In this document: one piece after another, positions 46,322-58,000 of the stretch
How the letters are laid out: each line of letters begins with the position of its first letter
Numbering within the stretch: the stretch's first letter is position 1
Assembly: GCA_000349905.1 (NCBI GenBank)
Contig: KB722751.1
Coordinates: 425,512-489,511 of the forward strand
Direction of reading: 5' to 3'
Origin: Volvariella volvacea V23
Lineage: Eukaryota; Basidiomycota; Agaricomycetes; Agaricales; Pluteaceae
Length of the DNA stretch: 64,000 bases
The notes under the pieces: generated by a model
Told to the model about the DNA's origin: nothing
Databases searched by the model: none
The model's input: only the letters and a program-made list of their open reading frames with translations
Translations under genes and position numbers: made by a program

Positions 46322-47341
46322 TTAAGCAAGGAGGGCCAGAACAGCAGCGCCAACGAGGCCAGCGGTACCGAGGCTGATTGCTTTGGTAGATGCACCATTA
46401 TCAGATCCCTCAGTCTCTTGGGGGTTAGAAGTGCCAGTAGCAGTACCGGTGTTGGTACGGCTGCTGGTAGGGGTACCAGAGGTACTAGCGGCAGGTTAGC
46501 ATGAGACCAATTACCCTCGATTGATTACTGACCCAGTTCCAGTTCCGGTTCCAGTACCAGGTGATGATGGGCTGGGAGCCGGAGGGTTGGGCGTGGGAGC
46601 ACCAGTAGAAGAGTCGGAGGAGGTAGGCTCAGAGCCTCCAGAAGATGAATCACCTCCGCCACCACCAATGCAGTCACGGTTGGCTAAGAGCCCCGATGAG
46701 CATCGATGAATTGAAAGGGTGCAAGGACGACTTACGGCCAGAGTTGACAACGAAGGAAGCGGTTTGGGCTAGCTCACCAGTGTTGTCACGAAGAGCGAGG
46801 CCGAGGTTAGTGCCTGTAAAATATTGGCATAAACAATAGGTCAGGCAGTAAACGTTGAGGACAGACCAGGCTCGAAGTCGACGATCCATGTGAAGGAGGT
46901 ACCATCCTGGGAGCCGAGGTCTCGGATGGCGGGTCCATTGGGGCTGTTACCATCATGAACACTGTCAAAGGATCAGCCGAAGGTGGTGGATTCAAAGCGC
47001 TCGGATATTCACCTCTGTGGGAATAATAAGTTGGTGAATTACTTTAGATGGAAATGGTACGACTCACCAAGAAGTAGGGTGCTAGAAATTCACCAACGAC
47101 GTTTAGCACAAGCCACAACGAACACGGGCACTAAGGCACGCACCTTCACCACCAGACCAGGTGATGCGGACAGGTTGGCAAACAACGACATTAGTGCTAT
47201 GAAAGAGCACAGGGGTCAGGCGGATTGACGCTTTTGGAAGCGCTAAGGGTAAACTCACGGAGTGTTTATAGTGAAACTCTGTGCAATAACTCCAACAGCG
47301 AGAATGGCGACGGTGACGAGACGAGCGAAAAGGGAGTTCAT
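46322..47341 (-). CDS. GPI-anchored Ser/Thr-rich Kre9/Knh1-like cell-wall protein
   Basis: A small secreted protein of the Kre9/Knh1-domain GPI family, likely attached to the plasma membrane or wall. The start (47341) gives the signal peptide MNSLFARLVTVAILAVGVIAQ. The domain follows over several short exons: SFTINTPSNVVVCQPVRITWSGG, a TSFTWTVDL-type segment, and GLALRDNTGELAQTASFVVNSG, a single Ig-like sandwich. Next comes a Gly/Ser/Thr/Pro linker with GTGTGTGTG repeats. The hydrophobic tail AISLGTAGLVGAAVLALLA, preceded by small residues (SDNGAS), fits a GPI signal. Kre9 proteins support beta-1,6-glucan in yeast; the Agaricomycete members are abundant but mostly uncharacterised. Confidence 0.85.
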
Positions 47342-47427
47342 TTTGAATACGAAAGGAACAGCGAGGGGGAAGGTGATACGCTGGGTGGGAAGGATTGGAA
47401 CTTACGGCGGGGAAGAATTTTTTTCAG

Positions 47428-47434
47428 TTATATA
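47428..47434 (-). promoter_or_regulatory. TATA box of the Kre9-like gene
   Basis: TATATAA on the minus strand lies about 90 bp before the start codon at 47341, the usual distance for a fungal TATA box with a short leader. An A-rich run follows on the same strand. Confidence 0.55.
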
Positions 47435-48717
47435 CACCCTATTGTTTATCCACAAACAAAGCATGACAACCGCCTTGCTGCTGCCCTTGGCATGGCCTTG
47501 TCCACGCCGACTCCTTATCATTCCGGCGTGAACAGTCCCCACCCAGCTAGCATTCCTGCCATCGTTGATGAGATTGCCATTCACCGTCCCTACAGCATGC
47601 ACCCGGACGTTTGTATGCACGCACAATGACACGCCTCGCGGCGGTCCAATACTTTAGCAAGGATTATCTATTTTTGAGCCTCGGGTTCAGAATTTCAACT
47701 CGCTACTAAATATATTCAAACTCCATCCGTCCGTGCCCCGCAGTCAGGCTGCGCCAGTGGTACTTCCAACCCAAGGCTTCTCCGGCTATTGATCGCCATC
47801 ACATCCCTTGAAGGCTCTGCATATTGAGAGTCGCCATGCTCATCTGGCATTACTCATACAACGCACGTCATCCAAACGAGTACTTGAGCCTTATCGCCAC
47901 ATTCCCATCCTTTCTAGAGGTCAACGGGTTGCTCTCTGCCTCAAGCCCTCACCACGACACTGGTGTCCGTGTCTTCATTTGTGAAATAGTGAGTGCACCT
48001 ACGCCATGCACCCAGAGACCGACGGAGGCACGTGGCTAAGTGCCACCAAAAGTCCACACTTGTGTGCTTCCATTTGACCCCTAAGCTTTAAATGTAGTGT
48101 GCTATGCGTCTATGACAACGATAGGCTTTCCTTGTTGGTGCTTATGCCCTAGTAGCATCCCAAAGTTGGACGTCGGTCAACTTGCGAACTGACGAACGTC
48201 GAACAAAAGTCAGCACCCCGAGCACGTCAACCCCCTTCCATCATATTCCGCCTGTCTTGCACCTTCCAAGAGGTAGTTGCGGAGATAATACCGAGGCGTC
48301 TATCAAGCCCGCTTTGGTATGGGCTTCTATGTATTTTCTGGCGCTTCTGAGGTTGGCTCGTATGATTGCGATTGCGATGCAAGCTGCCTTGCTGGCAGAG
48401 TTTGACTGTTAGGCTCTGGACAGCCTTTCAACGTTCCACACCCTTCGCTAAATGGAATATCCACTAAAATTCAAAGTCGGATTGGTGCGCGATTTCATGC
48501 CCTTACTCCACGCCACAGGGTGTATGTAGCGGCTCCTAGCTAGACCCGCCGCACAAGCTTCGAACAATCTCATGTGTTAGCAGCCGTGGGAACATGGACA
48601 AGGGTCGTCATCTCAAGATGAGTTGCGAGCAGTACTGTACAAAGATCCCTACGAGCAGCGACAGCAATACTAGTACAACAAATGGTAATACAAATCTCTC
48701 CAGACTAGATCCGCCCA
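47435..48717. other. Intergenic stretch, about 1.3 kb
   Basis: This is upstream of the Kre9-like gene (-) and downstream of the EEP-nuclease gene (-). Short frames at 47824-48039 and 48182-48412 (+) have no domain. The length and high CG content suggest an extended promoter for the Kre9-like gene. Confidence 0.4.
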
Positions 48718-49884
48718 TCACTCAAACTCGTTCTCTAGCGTCAACGTCGTCACCAGCCCATAGTGATCGCTCACCCAATCTTCTTCACCATCCGCACCCA
48801 CCACAGTCTTCAGTCCGACACCAATCCTCTGAGGTTCATCCACCCGAAATCCAGTTCTCTGTAGGTATAAAATCTTGTCCAGTCGGGCAGCTGGGTACTT
48901 TCCACCGGGGTTTTGCCCTTGTTTTCCCCAGGTGAAACCGCTCTCGTCATCGTCACCCCTCCTCCACGCATCCCTCAACCCAACCTGGGTCGGTAGTCCG
49001 CGATCAAATGGCTCAATTGCATTCATATCACCGGCAATGATTCCCCCTTCAACCTCTTCATCCATCTTCAGCAAACTGGCTAGCAACCCCAGCTGTCGCT
49101 TTCTCAAACCCAGATGATCCTTGAGCGACTCCAAATGCGTATTCACAATCCTAACCACAACCTCTCCCCTCTCGTCCTCATGTGGGTCGTAGTCGACGTT
49201 TTTCCCGCCCCGAGATCCCCGTCCAGGCGTGCTCAGCGCCAAATCTACCAACAACCCTCCTCTCGCCATGTTCGTCAATTGGAACTCGAGCATCCCGGTA
49301 TATCTAATATCCAAGCTCCTCTCCACGAGCGTCACCAATCCGTATATCGAGTTCTTCGGCCATCTCCCAGAATTAAGCGGCGCCATATAAAAGTTCTCTT
49401 TAACCCACTCGTCTTCCCAGAACACAGGCATAACCGAAGCGTGAACCTCTTGGAACATGATAACGCACGCCTGATCAGGCGTAACGATCCCTTCTTTACA
49501 CTGCAAAACTTCCTCTTCAAGATGCCGCAATGCGGCAATAAGTCTTTCTTTTGGATTTGGAGACGTAAAGTCCAAATTCCACGTAATAATCCGTAATCTG
49601 GACGGATGGTATTTTCGATTTCGAAATCTAGGGGCGGCAGAGTTTACCGTGCCCGAAGAGATGGACGACGAGACGAGCGTGTCGTCTGAATTTGTGGTGC
49701 TGCTGTTTTCCTCGTCGTCGTCTGCTGGGTCGTTGAGCGCTCGGGAGGCGCTAGGCGCTGGAGATGATGTTGAATCGGACAGGGAGAGTCGAGTGGAATG
49801 GTGTTTCCATTTGTTGAATGATTTTCTGAAGCGGTAGGCTCGAACTTCGTAGAGAGGATGCGGGATCACTCCTCCGCCCGACAT
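48718..49884 (-). CDS. Endonuclease/exonuclease/phosphatase family protein, TDP2-like
   Basis: A probable Mg-dependent phosphodiesterase. The motifs in order are TWNLDF (Asn), IMFQEVH (Glu), VNTHLES, GDMNAIEPF (Asp/Asn), RLDKILYL and WVSDHYGLV (catalytic His). These match tyrosyl-DNA phosphodiesterase 2, which removes topoisomerase 2 from 5' DNA ends, more closely than other EEP branches. The start chosen, MSGGGVIPHPLYEVRAYRF, is followed by a Ser-rich disordered segment before the domain. An in-frame Met at 50115 would add about 77 residues of weak composition. The gene is a single exon, unusual among neighbours. The TDP2 assignment is by motif order only. Confidence 0.82.
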   Translation of the reverse strand: MSGGGVIPHPLYEVRAYRFRKSFNKWKHHSTRLSLSDSTSSPAPSASRALNDPADDDEENSSTTNSDDTLVSSSISSGTVNSAAPRFRNRKYHPSRLRIITWNLDFTSPNPKERLIAALRHLEEEVLQCKEGIVTPDQACVIMFQEVHASVMPVFWEDEWVKENFYMAPLNSGRWPKNSIYGLVTLVERSLDIRYTGMLEFQLTNMARGGLLVDLALSTPGRGSRGGKNVDYDPHEDERGEVVVRIVNTHLESLKDHLGLRKRQLGLLASLLKMDEEVEGGIIAGDMNAIEPFDRGLPTQVGLRDAWRRGDDDESGFTWGKQGQNPGGKYPAARLDKILYLQRTGFRVDEPQRIGVGLKTVVGADGEEDWVSDHYGLVTTLTLENEFE

Positions 49885-50583
49885 GTGTGAATGACTCAGA
49901 CCTATCTTCGACGAGGGGTAGTGTGAGCAAAGGTGAAAGCGAGTGGCGCAGAACAAGGTGAAGCTCACTGCAACTTGGTTCTGATATAAGGCTATGGAGT
50001 GCTGCTGCTGTAGGGATTGGGCTGTGGGTGCAACAGCGATGGACGATATATGAGGCGGCGTAAGTAGGGAGAAAGATGGGGGAGATATGAGTGCGCCGGA
50101 AACACGTCTAATCACCCACTCACTGGCACGTTTTGCATCACTTGACGTTCGAGCGTCCGCGTCCAGATGTCACTTATCTAGACCGTTTAGTACCCAGGGG
50201 GACCCGGGCGACGGGGCCGTGGTACTGGTAGGGGGAGATACTAGGGGACGAGCCCGGGTGGGGTTAGATTTTTCGGATTCCCTTGTCCTGTGTACATGTA
50301 GAGCATTTATCTGATCACGAGAACCGCGGGGTTCAGCAACACGAGGCAGAAAATATCTATGCATCAAAATCAAACGTGGTGAGATGGGATGCACCCCCCC
50401 CTCGCGCCATGAGGTTGGGGTTTGTGGTGTTGGCAGATAGGGGATAGGTGCGTCACACTTGGCCACCAGGGTGGGCGAGAGGAATTCTGGAGCGAGAAAT
50501 GTATCCCATATTACGATGCTATTTTGGCTGCGAATACAGGAGGAATAATTAGGGACACCCATGGAATGGGAGAGAGACGCCAT
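49885..50583. other. Intergenic / leader stretch
   Basis: About 700 bp lies between the EEP nuclease start and the PDI stop, both on the minus strand. A frame at 50170-50583 (-) has no domain. It probably contains the nuclease promoter and the PDI 3' end. Confidence 0.4.
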
Positions 50584-52308
50584 CTATAGCTCAGCCTCCT
50601 CTCGTCCGACGGACTCCTTTGCTTCTTCTTTGGGGGCAGCGAATGCACTGAGTACATTGGCCTTGATCTTGATCTCGTCCAGCTTTTCAGGGGAAAGGTT
50701 CCGCTTTGCCAAAATAGATGCCAACCTGAATTAAGGGATTAGGATTATGGGCGACCAGTGGGCCCAATCAGACAAGATTGCTTACCGTTTGGATTCCTTC
50801 GCTAGGTAAGCTTCACTGCCATTAACAACCTTCTCCATGACGCGGAGATAATGCTTAGACGAGGCACCGGAGCTTGAGAGCGCAAGTGCTTCTTGATAGA
50901 TAGAATTCCTAGCGCTGCCAGCAGCAAGGAAGAACTTGCTCGCGAGGCTGTCAAACTCTGGAATACGTCCAGCCTGATGGTGAATTAGGTGTGAGTCATC
51001 CCTTGTCATAAACTGATGGAGTAGACATGCCTCGTCATTCAAACCACCACCGACTGCGCGTTGTGTTCCACACTTCTCATTCAAGAAGGCGACGATATCA
51101 GCCTCGGTCCTTCCGCCCTCATAATCTTCAGGCTCTTCCTTATTGTCCTTGCCAAAGAACTTGATAGTTGGGAATCCTCGAATCTCATACTTCTTGGCGA
51201 GATCCTTGTTCTTCTGGTCGTCAGCATCGAGATTGGCAACAACACACTGAAATATGGGGCATGAGAATCTGCTATGACAAAGTAATGAATGTACGTACGT
51301 TACTCTCGGGCAGGAAAGTGGTTGCAACTTTGCAAGTCGTCAAGATCCGAATACATAGGATCAGCTAATAGAAACATTACCTTTCTCATAATGGGGCTTA
51401 AGGTTCTTGCAGTGTCCACACCATGGAGCCTAATAAGGAAAGGTTGGTTGGAGGAATCCCAAGCATGCGACCACACATACAGTGAATGAAACCAACACGT
51501 TCTTGGAGGAATCCTGGGAAGGGATGCAGAGAATGACAGGGCTGCACGCGGTCAAAATGAATGCATTTCACGCACAATAACGACTTCCTGGAAGTTATGG
51601 ACATCAAGGATAAGAGTGTTTGATGGTGGTGGGGGTTTGATGTTGGATTTGACACCGGACTTTTGGGACACACTGCCCAATAAATTTGGTTGAATGGACG
51701 CCATAAACGAGGATGACAATGACGTACAATGCAGCCAAGCTGTCGAGGTCACGACCAGACTCGTACTTTTCATCCTTGCCCTCGGCATCGAACCACTTGA
51801 GTGCTAAGGGAGAAGCTGAGCTGAATCCATAGTGAAAAGCTGCCTCGACTCACTAGGGTATCCCTTCACGCCATACTTTTGGCCCAATGGCTTGCCCACA
51901 CCATCGGCGTCAACCTTGGCGATGATGACTTTGTCCTTTGCGTGTGCAAAGGCGTCGGCTAGTTGCTCATATACAGGAGCAAGGTTCTGCAAACAGGTAA
52001 GCGACAGGTGGCGATGAGAGAATGAGCGCCAACCTTGCAGTGACCACTTTTTAGCAACGGCGACTACTGTCAAGACGCGCGGGCTAAAATCAACTCGAGG
52101 ACACTTACCACCAGGGTGCAAAGCTGGAAGAAGTGGCCCAAGATTAGCTTAGCCAAACAAACCATGGCACGAGGTAAGCTCACAATTCGACAAGTGCCGG
52201 TGTGCCCTTGCCAATGGTGCTGTCAAAATTGTCGGGGTTGAGCTCCAGGACGTTGGAGGCGGCAACGGTGGCTACGAGCGTAGCAAAGAGAGAGAATACC
52301 AGTCGCAT
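50584..52308 (-). CDS. Protein disulfide isomerase with two thioredoxin domains and ERp29-like C-terminus
   Basis: An ER enzyme that forms and rearranges disulfide bonds. The start gives the signal peptide MRLVFSLFATLVATVAA, then NVLELNPDNFDSTIG. The first thioredoxin site FAPWCGHCK is assembled across two introns and a 13-nt exon (52034-52046). NLAPVYEQLADAF, VDADG and KYGVKGYPTLKWF follow. The second site APWCGHCKNLKPHYE lies near 51400-51435, followed by LDADDQKNKDLAKKYEIRGFPTIKFF. The C-terminal helical domain (EFDSLASKFFLAAG, YLRVMEKVVNGSEAYLAKES) is the ERp29-like part of fungal and plant PDI-D proteins. The protein ends REEAEL, a non-canonical variant of an HDEL-type signal. The order of domains resembles ERp38/TigA-type fungal PDIs. 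Confidence 0.9.
52034..52046 (-). other. 13-nt microexon inside the PDI CGHC active site
   Basis: On the minus strand the segment TGGTCACTGCAAG lies between an acceptor AAAAAG and a donor GTTGGC. The upstream exon ends TTTGCACCCTGGTG before GTAAGT, and the downstream exon begins AACCTTGCTCCT. Joining them gives FAPW-CGHC-K-NLAP. Skipping it would lose GHCK and shift the frame. Confidence 0.75.
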
Positions 52309-52767
52309 GGTATGTGTAGCGGAGTAAGGTGCGGAGACACCACGGGAAGCTTAAGAGCGTGTTTGGGGTACTGACGTGGAGGGACTGTGATTGGTCAGCT
52401 CCTCGGGCGAGCGACTGTGGCAACCAACGCAACCGCTCCGTCCCACAGTCCTGGTCTCATGGCCCCGCCGGCTCTGGCGCTGGCTGTGCGGCTGCATGTG
52501 CTCTCTGCCGTCCTGCAGTTCGCCATTCCACGCCGTCAGCGCCGCCGAAAGAGGCAAGTACGCGATCGAACCCACGTGCAACTCCGATTTGGAAACTTTT
52601 ATCGCTCTGGAAAAGTTATCAGTCAGCGCTGCACTGACAAACCATTCCACCTCCTTCCACGGCCTACGTGCGCCAGTCCCGTTGACTCAGTACCGGCACA
52701 AGTTCCATAAAAGCATTGCCCAGGAGCCGTGCACCACACCATTTCCACACCCACCCACTCCCAGAAA
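52309..52767. promoter_or_regulatory. Divergent promoter of PDI and the Sqt1/AAMP gene
   Basis: About 460 bp lies between head-to-head start codons. It contains the UPR-type site at 52372-52379 near the PDI side and a CACGTG box at about 52572. Open frames across it (52391-53869, +) are by-products of GC-rich sequence. Confidence 0.5.
52372..52379 (+). promoter_or_regulatory. TGACGTGG, UPR-element-like site upstream of PDI
   Basis: TGACGTGG equals the mammalian UPRE core bound by XBP1/ATF6-type bZIP factors, and fungal Hac1 also prefers ACGT cores. It lies about 65 bp before the PDI start codon. Read toward PDI, a CCAAT box lies 10 bp before CCACG, one base longer than the ERSE spacing of nine. 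Confidence 0.4.
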
Positions 52768-54359
52768 ATGTCAGCAGGAAAGCAGCGGGCAGAGGAATCC
52801 GAACTCGATGTCGATCAACAACCCCAGTACANNNNNNNNNNNNNNNNNNNNNNNNNNNNNNNNNNNNNNNNNNNNNNNNNNNNNNNNNNNNNNNNNNNNN
52901 NNNNNNNNNNNNNNNNNNNNNNNNNNNNNNNTAGACGCAGACGAGGTGCTAGCCGAGGTCCCAGATGACGGCGATGTTCCCATGGACGAAGACGACGACG
53001 AGGCCAGAGACGGGCTCGGAGACCTCGTTGAAGCTGGTCCCAGCAGCTCGACGCCAAACAACTCAGTCCAGGATTTCTCCGAACACAAAAACTCCGTGTT
53101 CACCGTATCCTGTCACCCCACCGAACCACTCGCCGCTTCAGGGGGAGAGGATGACCTCGGATATATCTGGGATATAACGGACGGAGAAGTCTTGGTCAAG
53201 TTGACAGGACACACAGATAGTGTGATCGCTACCGCTTGGAGCAGTGATGGAGAGATGATTGCCACTGGTGGCATGGATGGCAAAATCAGATTGTGGAGGA
53301 GAGTGGGCAAGGTTAATTACAAGACTTGGGAGTTCCTGACCGAACTGCAAGGCCCCAATGAAGTCACTGTAAGCCTGTTCGCAAGGGGTCACTCATCGAG
53401 CGATATTGATGCGCATATAGTTCCTTCGATGGCACCCAAAGGGTCCCGTCCTATTATCAGGCTCTCAAGATGGCACACTTTGGCTTTTCCAACGTACGTC
53501 CCGACGGCATATCACCCAACGAGCTCGACTGACTCTTCTCCAGTTCCTTCTGGTAACACCATGCAAGTATTTGCGGGTCACACTGGCGCAGTCGCCAACG
53601 GCGAATTTACGCCAGATGGTAAGCCCATATCCTCTTCTTTGCAATATACCTCCTCATACCCTCCCCCCAGGCAAGAGAATAATCTCTGCATGCGAAGACG
53701 GTGTTCTCCTCTTCTGGGACCCACGAAATCCCACCCCACTCTTCAAATTGACACCGGACGACCAACGATTCAACCTGGATGGCATAACATCTCTCGGTGT
53801 AAACCCCTCGTCTACACTTGCTGTCGTTGGCGGTGCAGCAGGAGGTGTCCGCGTAATCAGCCTAAGTAAAGGTGAAATCATCGCCGCATTAGGCGGTCAC
53901 ACAGAAGGCGAGAGTATTGAGGCTGTCACCTTTGTTGATCTTGCCGGGACAGGGGCTACCGGCCCCGGTGTGGCGATCACAGGTGCTACAGACGGAAAGA
54001 TCTGCATTTGGGACCTGAATACCATGCGGTTACGTGCAGCCCTTCAACACCAGGTACGAGATGTCGACTCGCTTTACGGAACGTTCTGAAGACTAACCAT
54101 CATCACCTACTTACAGGACGCAATCACGACTCTCATAACTCATCCTGCTCCACAGGGACACATCTTTATCTCAGCTTCGGCAGATAAAACACTCCGTACA
54201 TGGGACGCGCGTACAGGCACAATACTGAAAGAACACCAAGGACACGATGGCCCTGTATTGGGTGCCTCGCTGGGTCTCAATGGCTCAGTCGTCGTCAGTG
54301 CAGGTGATGACGGCGTGTGCTTTGTTTATACCACCGAAAAGACGGACGACGAAGATTGA
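52768..54359 (+). CDS. SQT1: Sqt1 / AAMP-like WD40 protein (contains 100-N gap)
   Basis: The yeast relative Sqt1 is the chaperone of ribosomal protein uL16 (Rpl10) in the cytoplasm; AAMP is the animal relative. The start gives MSAGKQRAEESELDVDQQPQY. The sequence is then unknown for 100 N (52832-52931) and resumes in an acidic stretch (DVPMDEDDDEARD). WD blades follow: HKNSVFTVSCHPTEPLAASGGEDDLGYIWD, LTGHTDSVIATAWSSDG, FLRWHPKGPVLLSGSQDG (exon about 53422-53492), VFAGHTGAVANGEFTPDGKRIISACEDG and ITGATDGKICIWDLN. ISASADKTLRTWDAR and SAGDDGVCFVY complete the propeller. Four introns were placed. The pattern GGEDD..YIWD and GATDGKICIWD is typical of the family. The true N-terminal exon structure is hidden by the gap. 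Confidence 0.85.
52832..52931. other. Assembly gap of 100 N
   Basis: The run is exactly 100 N, a placeholder of unknown true length between contigs. It lies in the N-terminal acidic part of the Sqt1/AAMP gene, so the joined reading frame across it has no meaning. Confidence 0.95.
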
Positions 54360-55079
54360 TGTGATATCCGAGCTGGTTCTTGTCCCGCAGTGGCGGGTGT
54401 TGTGCTTGTATCATTGCTAGATGCCTAAAATTTATTCTTAGTGTATCATCAACTGAGCGGTTACTACACGAAAGAGGGGCTTGCGCGTGTTCTTCCTGTC
54501 CAGCAGTCGTAGAAGGGTGCTCAACATCTCAACTTCGTCTATCATCCGAGTCGTAATTTCTGGACAAAAGGAATGAATCGCCTACTACAGTTCCTCGAAT
54601 CTTTGAAATATAAATCAGCTTCTAATCCCTCGACGAACATCACTTGACCAGGTCGCCCTCTCTGCTCGTGCAAGGCCACACAGGACTTCTCGGGTCATGT
54701 CGGCGCACCACTAGAATGGAGACACTATGCTTTAGAAACCGCATACGAGCAGTGCGTAGGCGCTACCAGACCCTCCTTCCCGCGCTCAGAGGCAACACCC
54801 AAAGCTAGCGAGTATTTTTCTAGACACTGTTAGGGTATCAATCTGCACAAAGGCTGTGATTCGCTGCTGAGCACTGAAGACTCGCAATTCTAAAGCCCAC
54901 TGTACAATACGCATTAGCAGGAACACTACCAAATCCAATAAATGTCTATACCAAGAGAGATACACCTCATGCTCATACTCGTGTGTACTATACCGGTGTC
55001 GTAGTAAACTAAACAATACTAGCATACAGACAAAACGTCTAGGGCAAAGACAGCATACCTCCAAATTATCCTAGCATCC
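54360..55079. other. Convergent intergenic region
   Basis: About 720 bp lies between the ends of the Sqt1/AAMP gene (+) and the RhoGEF gene (-). A minus-strand frame at 54786-55064 has no domain. Nothing else is seen. Confidence 0.45.
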
Positions 55080-58000
55080 TTACATATCCCACTCCTCCCA
55101 CAAAGCAGGTACCCCGTTGGAACTAGGACCATTCGGACTCAACTGAGGCTGATTTCCATACCCATAGTTGGGGCCTTGTCCATATCCTCCCCGTCCCTGT
55201 CCGTATCCGTACCCCTGTCCCTGCTCACCACCAAATGGAATACCCTGAGGCGTAGGGAACATAAACGGACTCTGACTGTTTCCGGGTCCCTCCCCCGATC
55301 CACTACTGAACAGGATGTCGTTCTGAGTCTGTTGGAAAGGATAAGGATACGGATAATCCTGCAACCTCTGCTGTTCCAGCTGCTCCTGCCTGATAATATG
55401 TATAGGCTTCGTTTCGATCAACTCCATGACGATATCGTGTAGTCCATCTTGATCCCTCATAGCCACCAAGATAGGCTCCTCGTCCTCGTCCGCGTCGGGC
55501 CCTTCCATTCTCAAGACTTCGCCGGCAAAGGCCTGTGCATCAACAGTCCCATTCCGTTCCTTCTTGTTCTGAACGGGGCCTTTCCATAAAAGACGAATAT
55601 CAATGCCTTCAATGACTTGGACCAACTTGCCAGTGTCAGCATGCCGAATTTCAATGAACCCGGGGGAGAATAGGAGTACGTGCTCTCCTCTGTGTGCATA
55701 GGCTTGGGCCGTAGTTTCCCAACGGATAAACCGAGAGGAACGGGTTGGTTCGCCGTATTTCGAGATGTAGCACCCAATGTCTGGGCAACGTCTTAATACA
55801 CCGGTAGGACATCGTCGCTCGAACCACTTACTGTCATAAACGACCAACAAGTCTCCAGCCTTGAGCTTAACCAAACCTAAGGGCCTTCCTTCTTTCAGTC
55901 TGTCCTTGAGTATCGACATTTCTATGCTGGATCTGGCATTCTCGATATTCGGCACCACAGTAATGGCCGAGCTCGATACACTGTAAAATGAAGGAAGATA
56001 TCAGTAGCAGATTCAGGTGATGACGGGATGGCATACTCGAGAGGATCGATGATGACAATACCATCCTTGGTGCAGACCCCAATATTCTTCGACAAGGCAA
56101 CAATTTCATAGACATCTTTAGGAACATAGCCAGGCTGTCCAAATGCCATAAACTCCGTTATACACCAAAGAAAACAAGATGCTCACCTCTCCGTGTTGGC
56201 GGAACGACTTGCCCCGCCCCTGTTTCGTAGCATCAACAACTTCCAAAACATTCAGCGAAGGCGAAACCGAAAACGTCCTCTTCGACGTATACAACACTAG
56301 CAACCAATCAATCAGCCATATCCAAAGAATCAGAGACAGATCCGCGTACGAAGCATCCTCTTCCCGATCTGTACATGCCTAAACAACAACACGCTCGAAT
56401 CCTGTCCTGCCACTCTCTCCGAGCTAGCAGTCAACATCTTATTATCTGCCGACTTCTGCGAAAATTTAGCAACGACGTCCAGGGAGAATGATATGACTTG
56501 GTTCTCGTATTGAATGAGCAACTTGTTGAAGACTTGATTTCCTGATGTCTGAACAGCGACAATCTCGGTGGGGTTTGGAAGGTTAAATACTTTGTAGTAT
56601 TCTGGGCAGAGCATCAATTTTGCTAGAGGGTGTGTGCAGTATCAATCACTCACTTTCTTCTCCACGGCGGCTGACGTACACCCCTGCCTGGCAACCTATA
56701 GCGATGTAATCCTGTCCGCCAACCGCTAAATCATTTTCAATCAGCTCAGCATAAAAAAGCTCACAAAACCACCCACAGAATGGAGCAGCATTGAGGACAC
56801 GTCCAGGAACATAGGCGTTTGAGGCCGAAGCCAATCTGAATGACCGCTTCGAAATGGCTTGAGGGTTGAACCACTACTCGACATCAGTCAAGCATAGACA
56901 ATGGAACGCAGCAAACCAAGTACCAAATTAGCTTCCTGTCTCGCCTTTGCGAGACCAATCGTATCCCGAAACGCATCGTACCACTTCTTCCTCAGTGCCT
57001 CGCTAGCGACATACAACACGTATCGTCGTAGAGATCTGCTTGAGGCATGGGAGATGACAAAGGGATAGACTGGTACATCCCTGTACCGATCAAATAGGCC
57101 GCCATCTTCAGTGCGTTCCTTTCTGTTCTCTACCGGGCCGTCGAACTGTCCCAACGTAAGATAAAGGACTGGCAGAGGCTAGTCTGGTGGTCAGTATATG
57201 ATAGATTTTCAGGCCATACGCACGCACCCGAGATGCCATGTAGCGTCGAATCTTGCCGCCTTGGCCCTTCTCCTCGCGTATGAATATCACTACACACGAT
57301 TAGGCACTGATGATAAATGTAGGGTTAGAACGTACAATAATTATCCAAAAGTGTTAGATTCAAGCTTGTCCACTCCGAATCATTTCGGAAAATAGGACTC
57401 GTATAGACCAGGGATCGATGTTCATCGTTAAGGTCCATATTCTACAAAGCGTCCTTGGGTAAGGCTGCTTGATATGTTCGTTGGGACTTACGATGATTTC
57501 TCCCTTTTGGTACAACAGGCTATCCCTAATCTCCCACAACTTGACTTTATTCTCGGCAGCCTCGATTCCAGGTTGAGTGCTCTTCAAAACCTCCTTCAGG
57601 ATGCCGAGAATGATAGGTAGCGTGTCGGTGTCAGGGTGCTGATACTCCTGCTCTGTCTTCTTTAGTATCTGTTCCAATAGCAAATTCAATCGAGGGAGTC
57701 GTGTGACAGGCCGTGATAGGAAGGTGAGTAAATCTCTCTTGCGTATCTTGGGATTTGATGAAGCGTTATCGAGAAACTCTTTGTATGCGGGGTTGCGGTC
57801 GAGTTCTCGCTTGTGTCGTGATTCCGCTAGTGGATAATGCTTGATGTACACCTCATATGCGGTGCGGAAGTCGTCTCTTACGACAACTACATATGCTTGT
57901 TAAGAGAGAAGTAAACCACAGAACACGAAACGTACGATCTAGTATGAGATCGGCTATACTTTGCACAAGTGGGTGTTGCTCCCTTTGTCGAGCAAACAAG

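Noticed and set aside
50170..50583. Minus-strand frame of 137 codons between PDI and the EEP nuclease
   Set aside because: No domain; it fits the space between the PDI stop and the nuclease promoter and has no supporting splice pattern.
52391..53869. Long + strand frame of 492 codons spanning the N gap
   Set aside because: It reads through the gap, the PDI/Sqt1 promoter and introns in a single frame. Only the part after the gap matches WD40 blades, and that part belongs to the spliced Sqt1/AAMP model.
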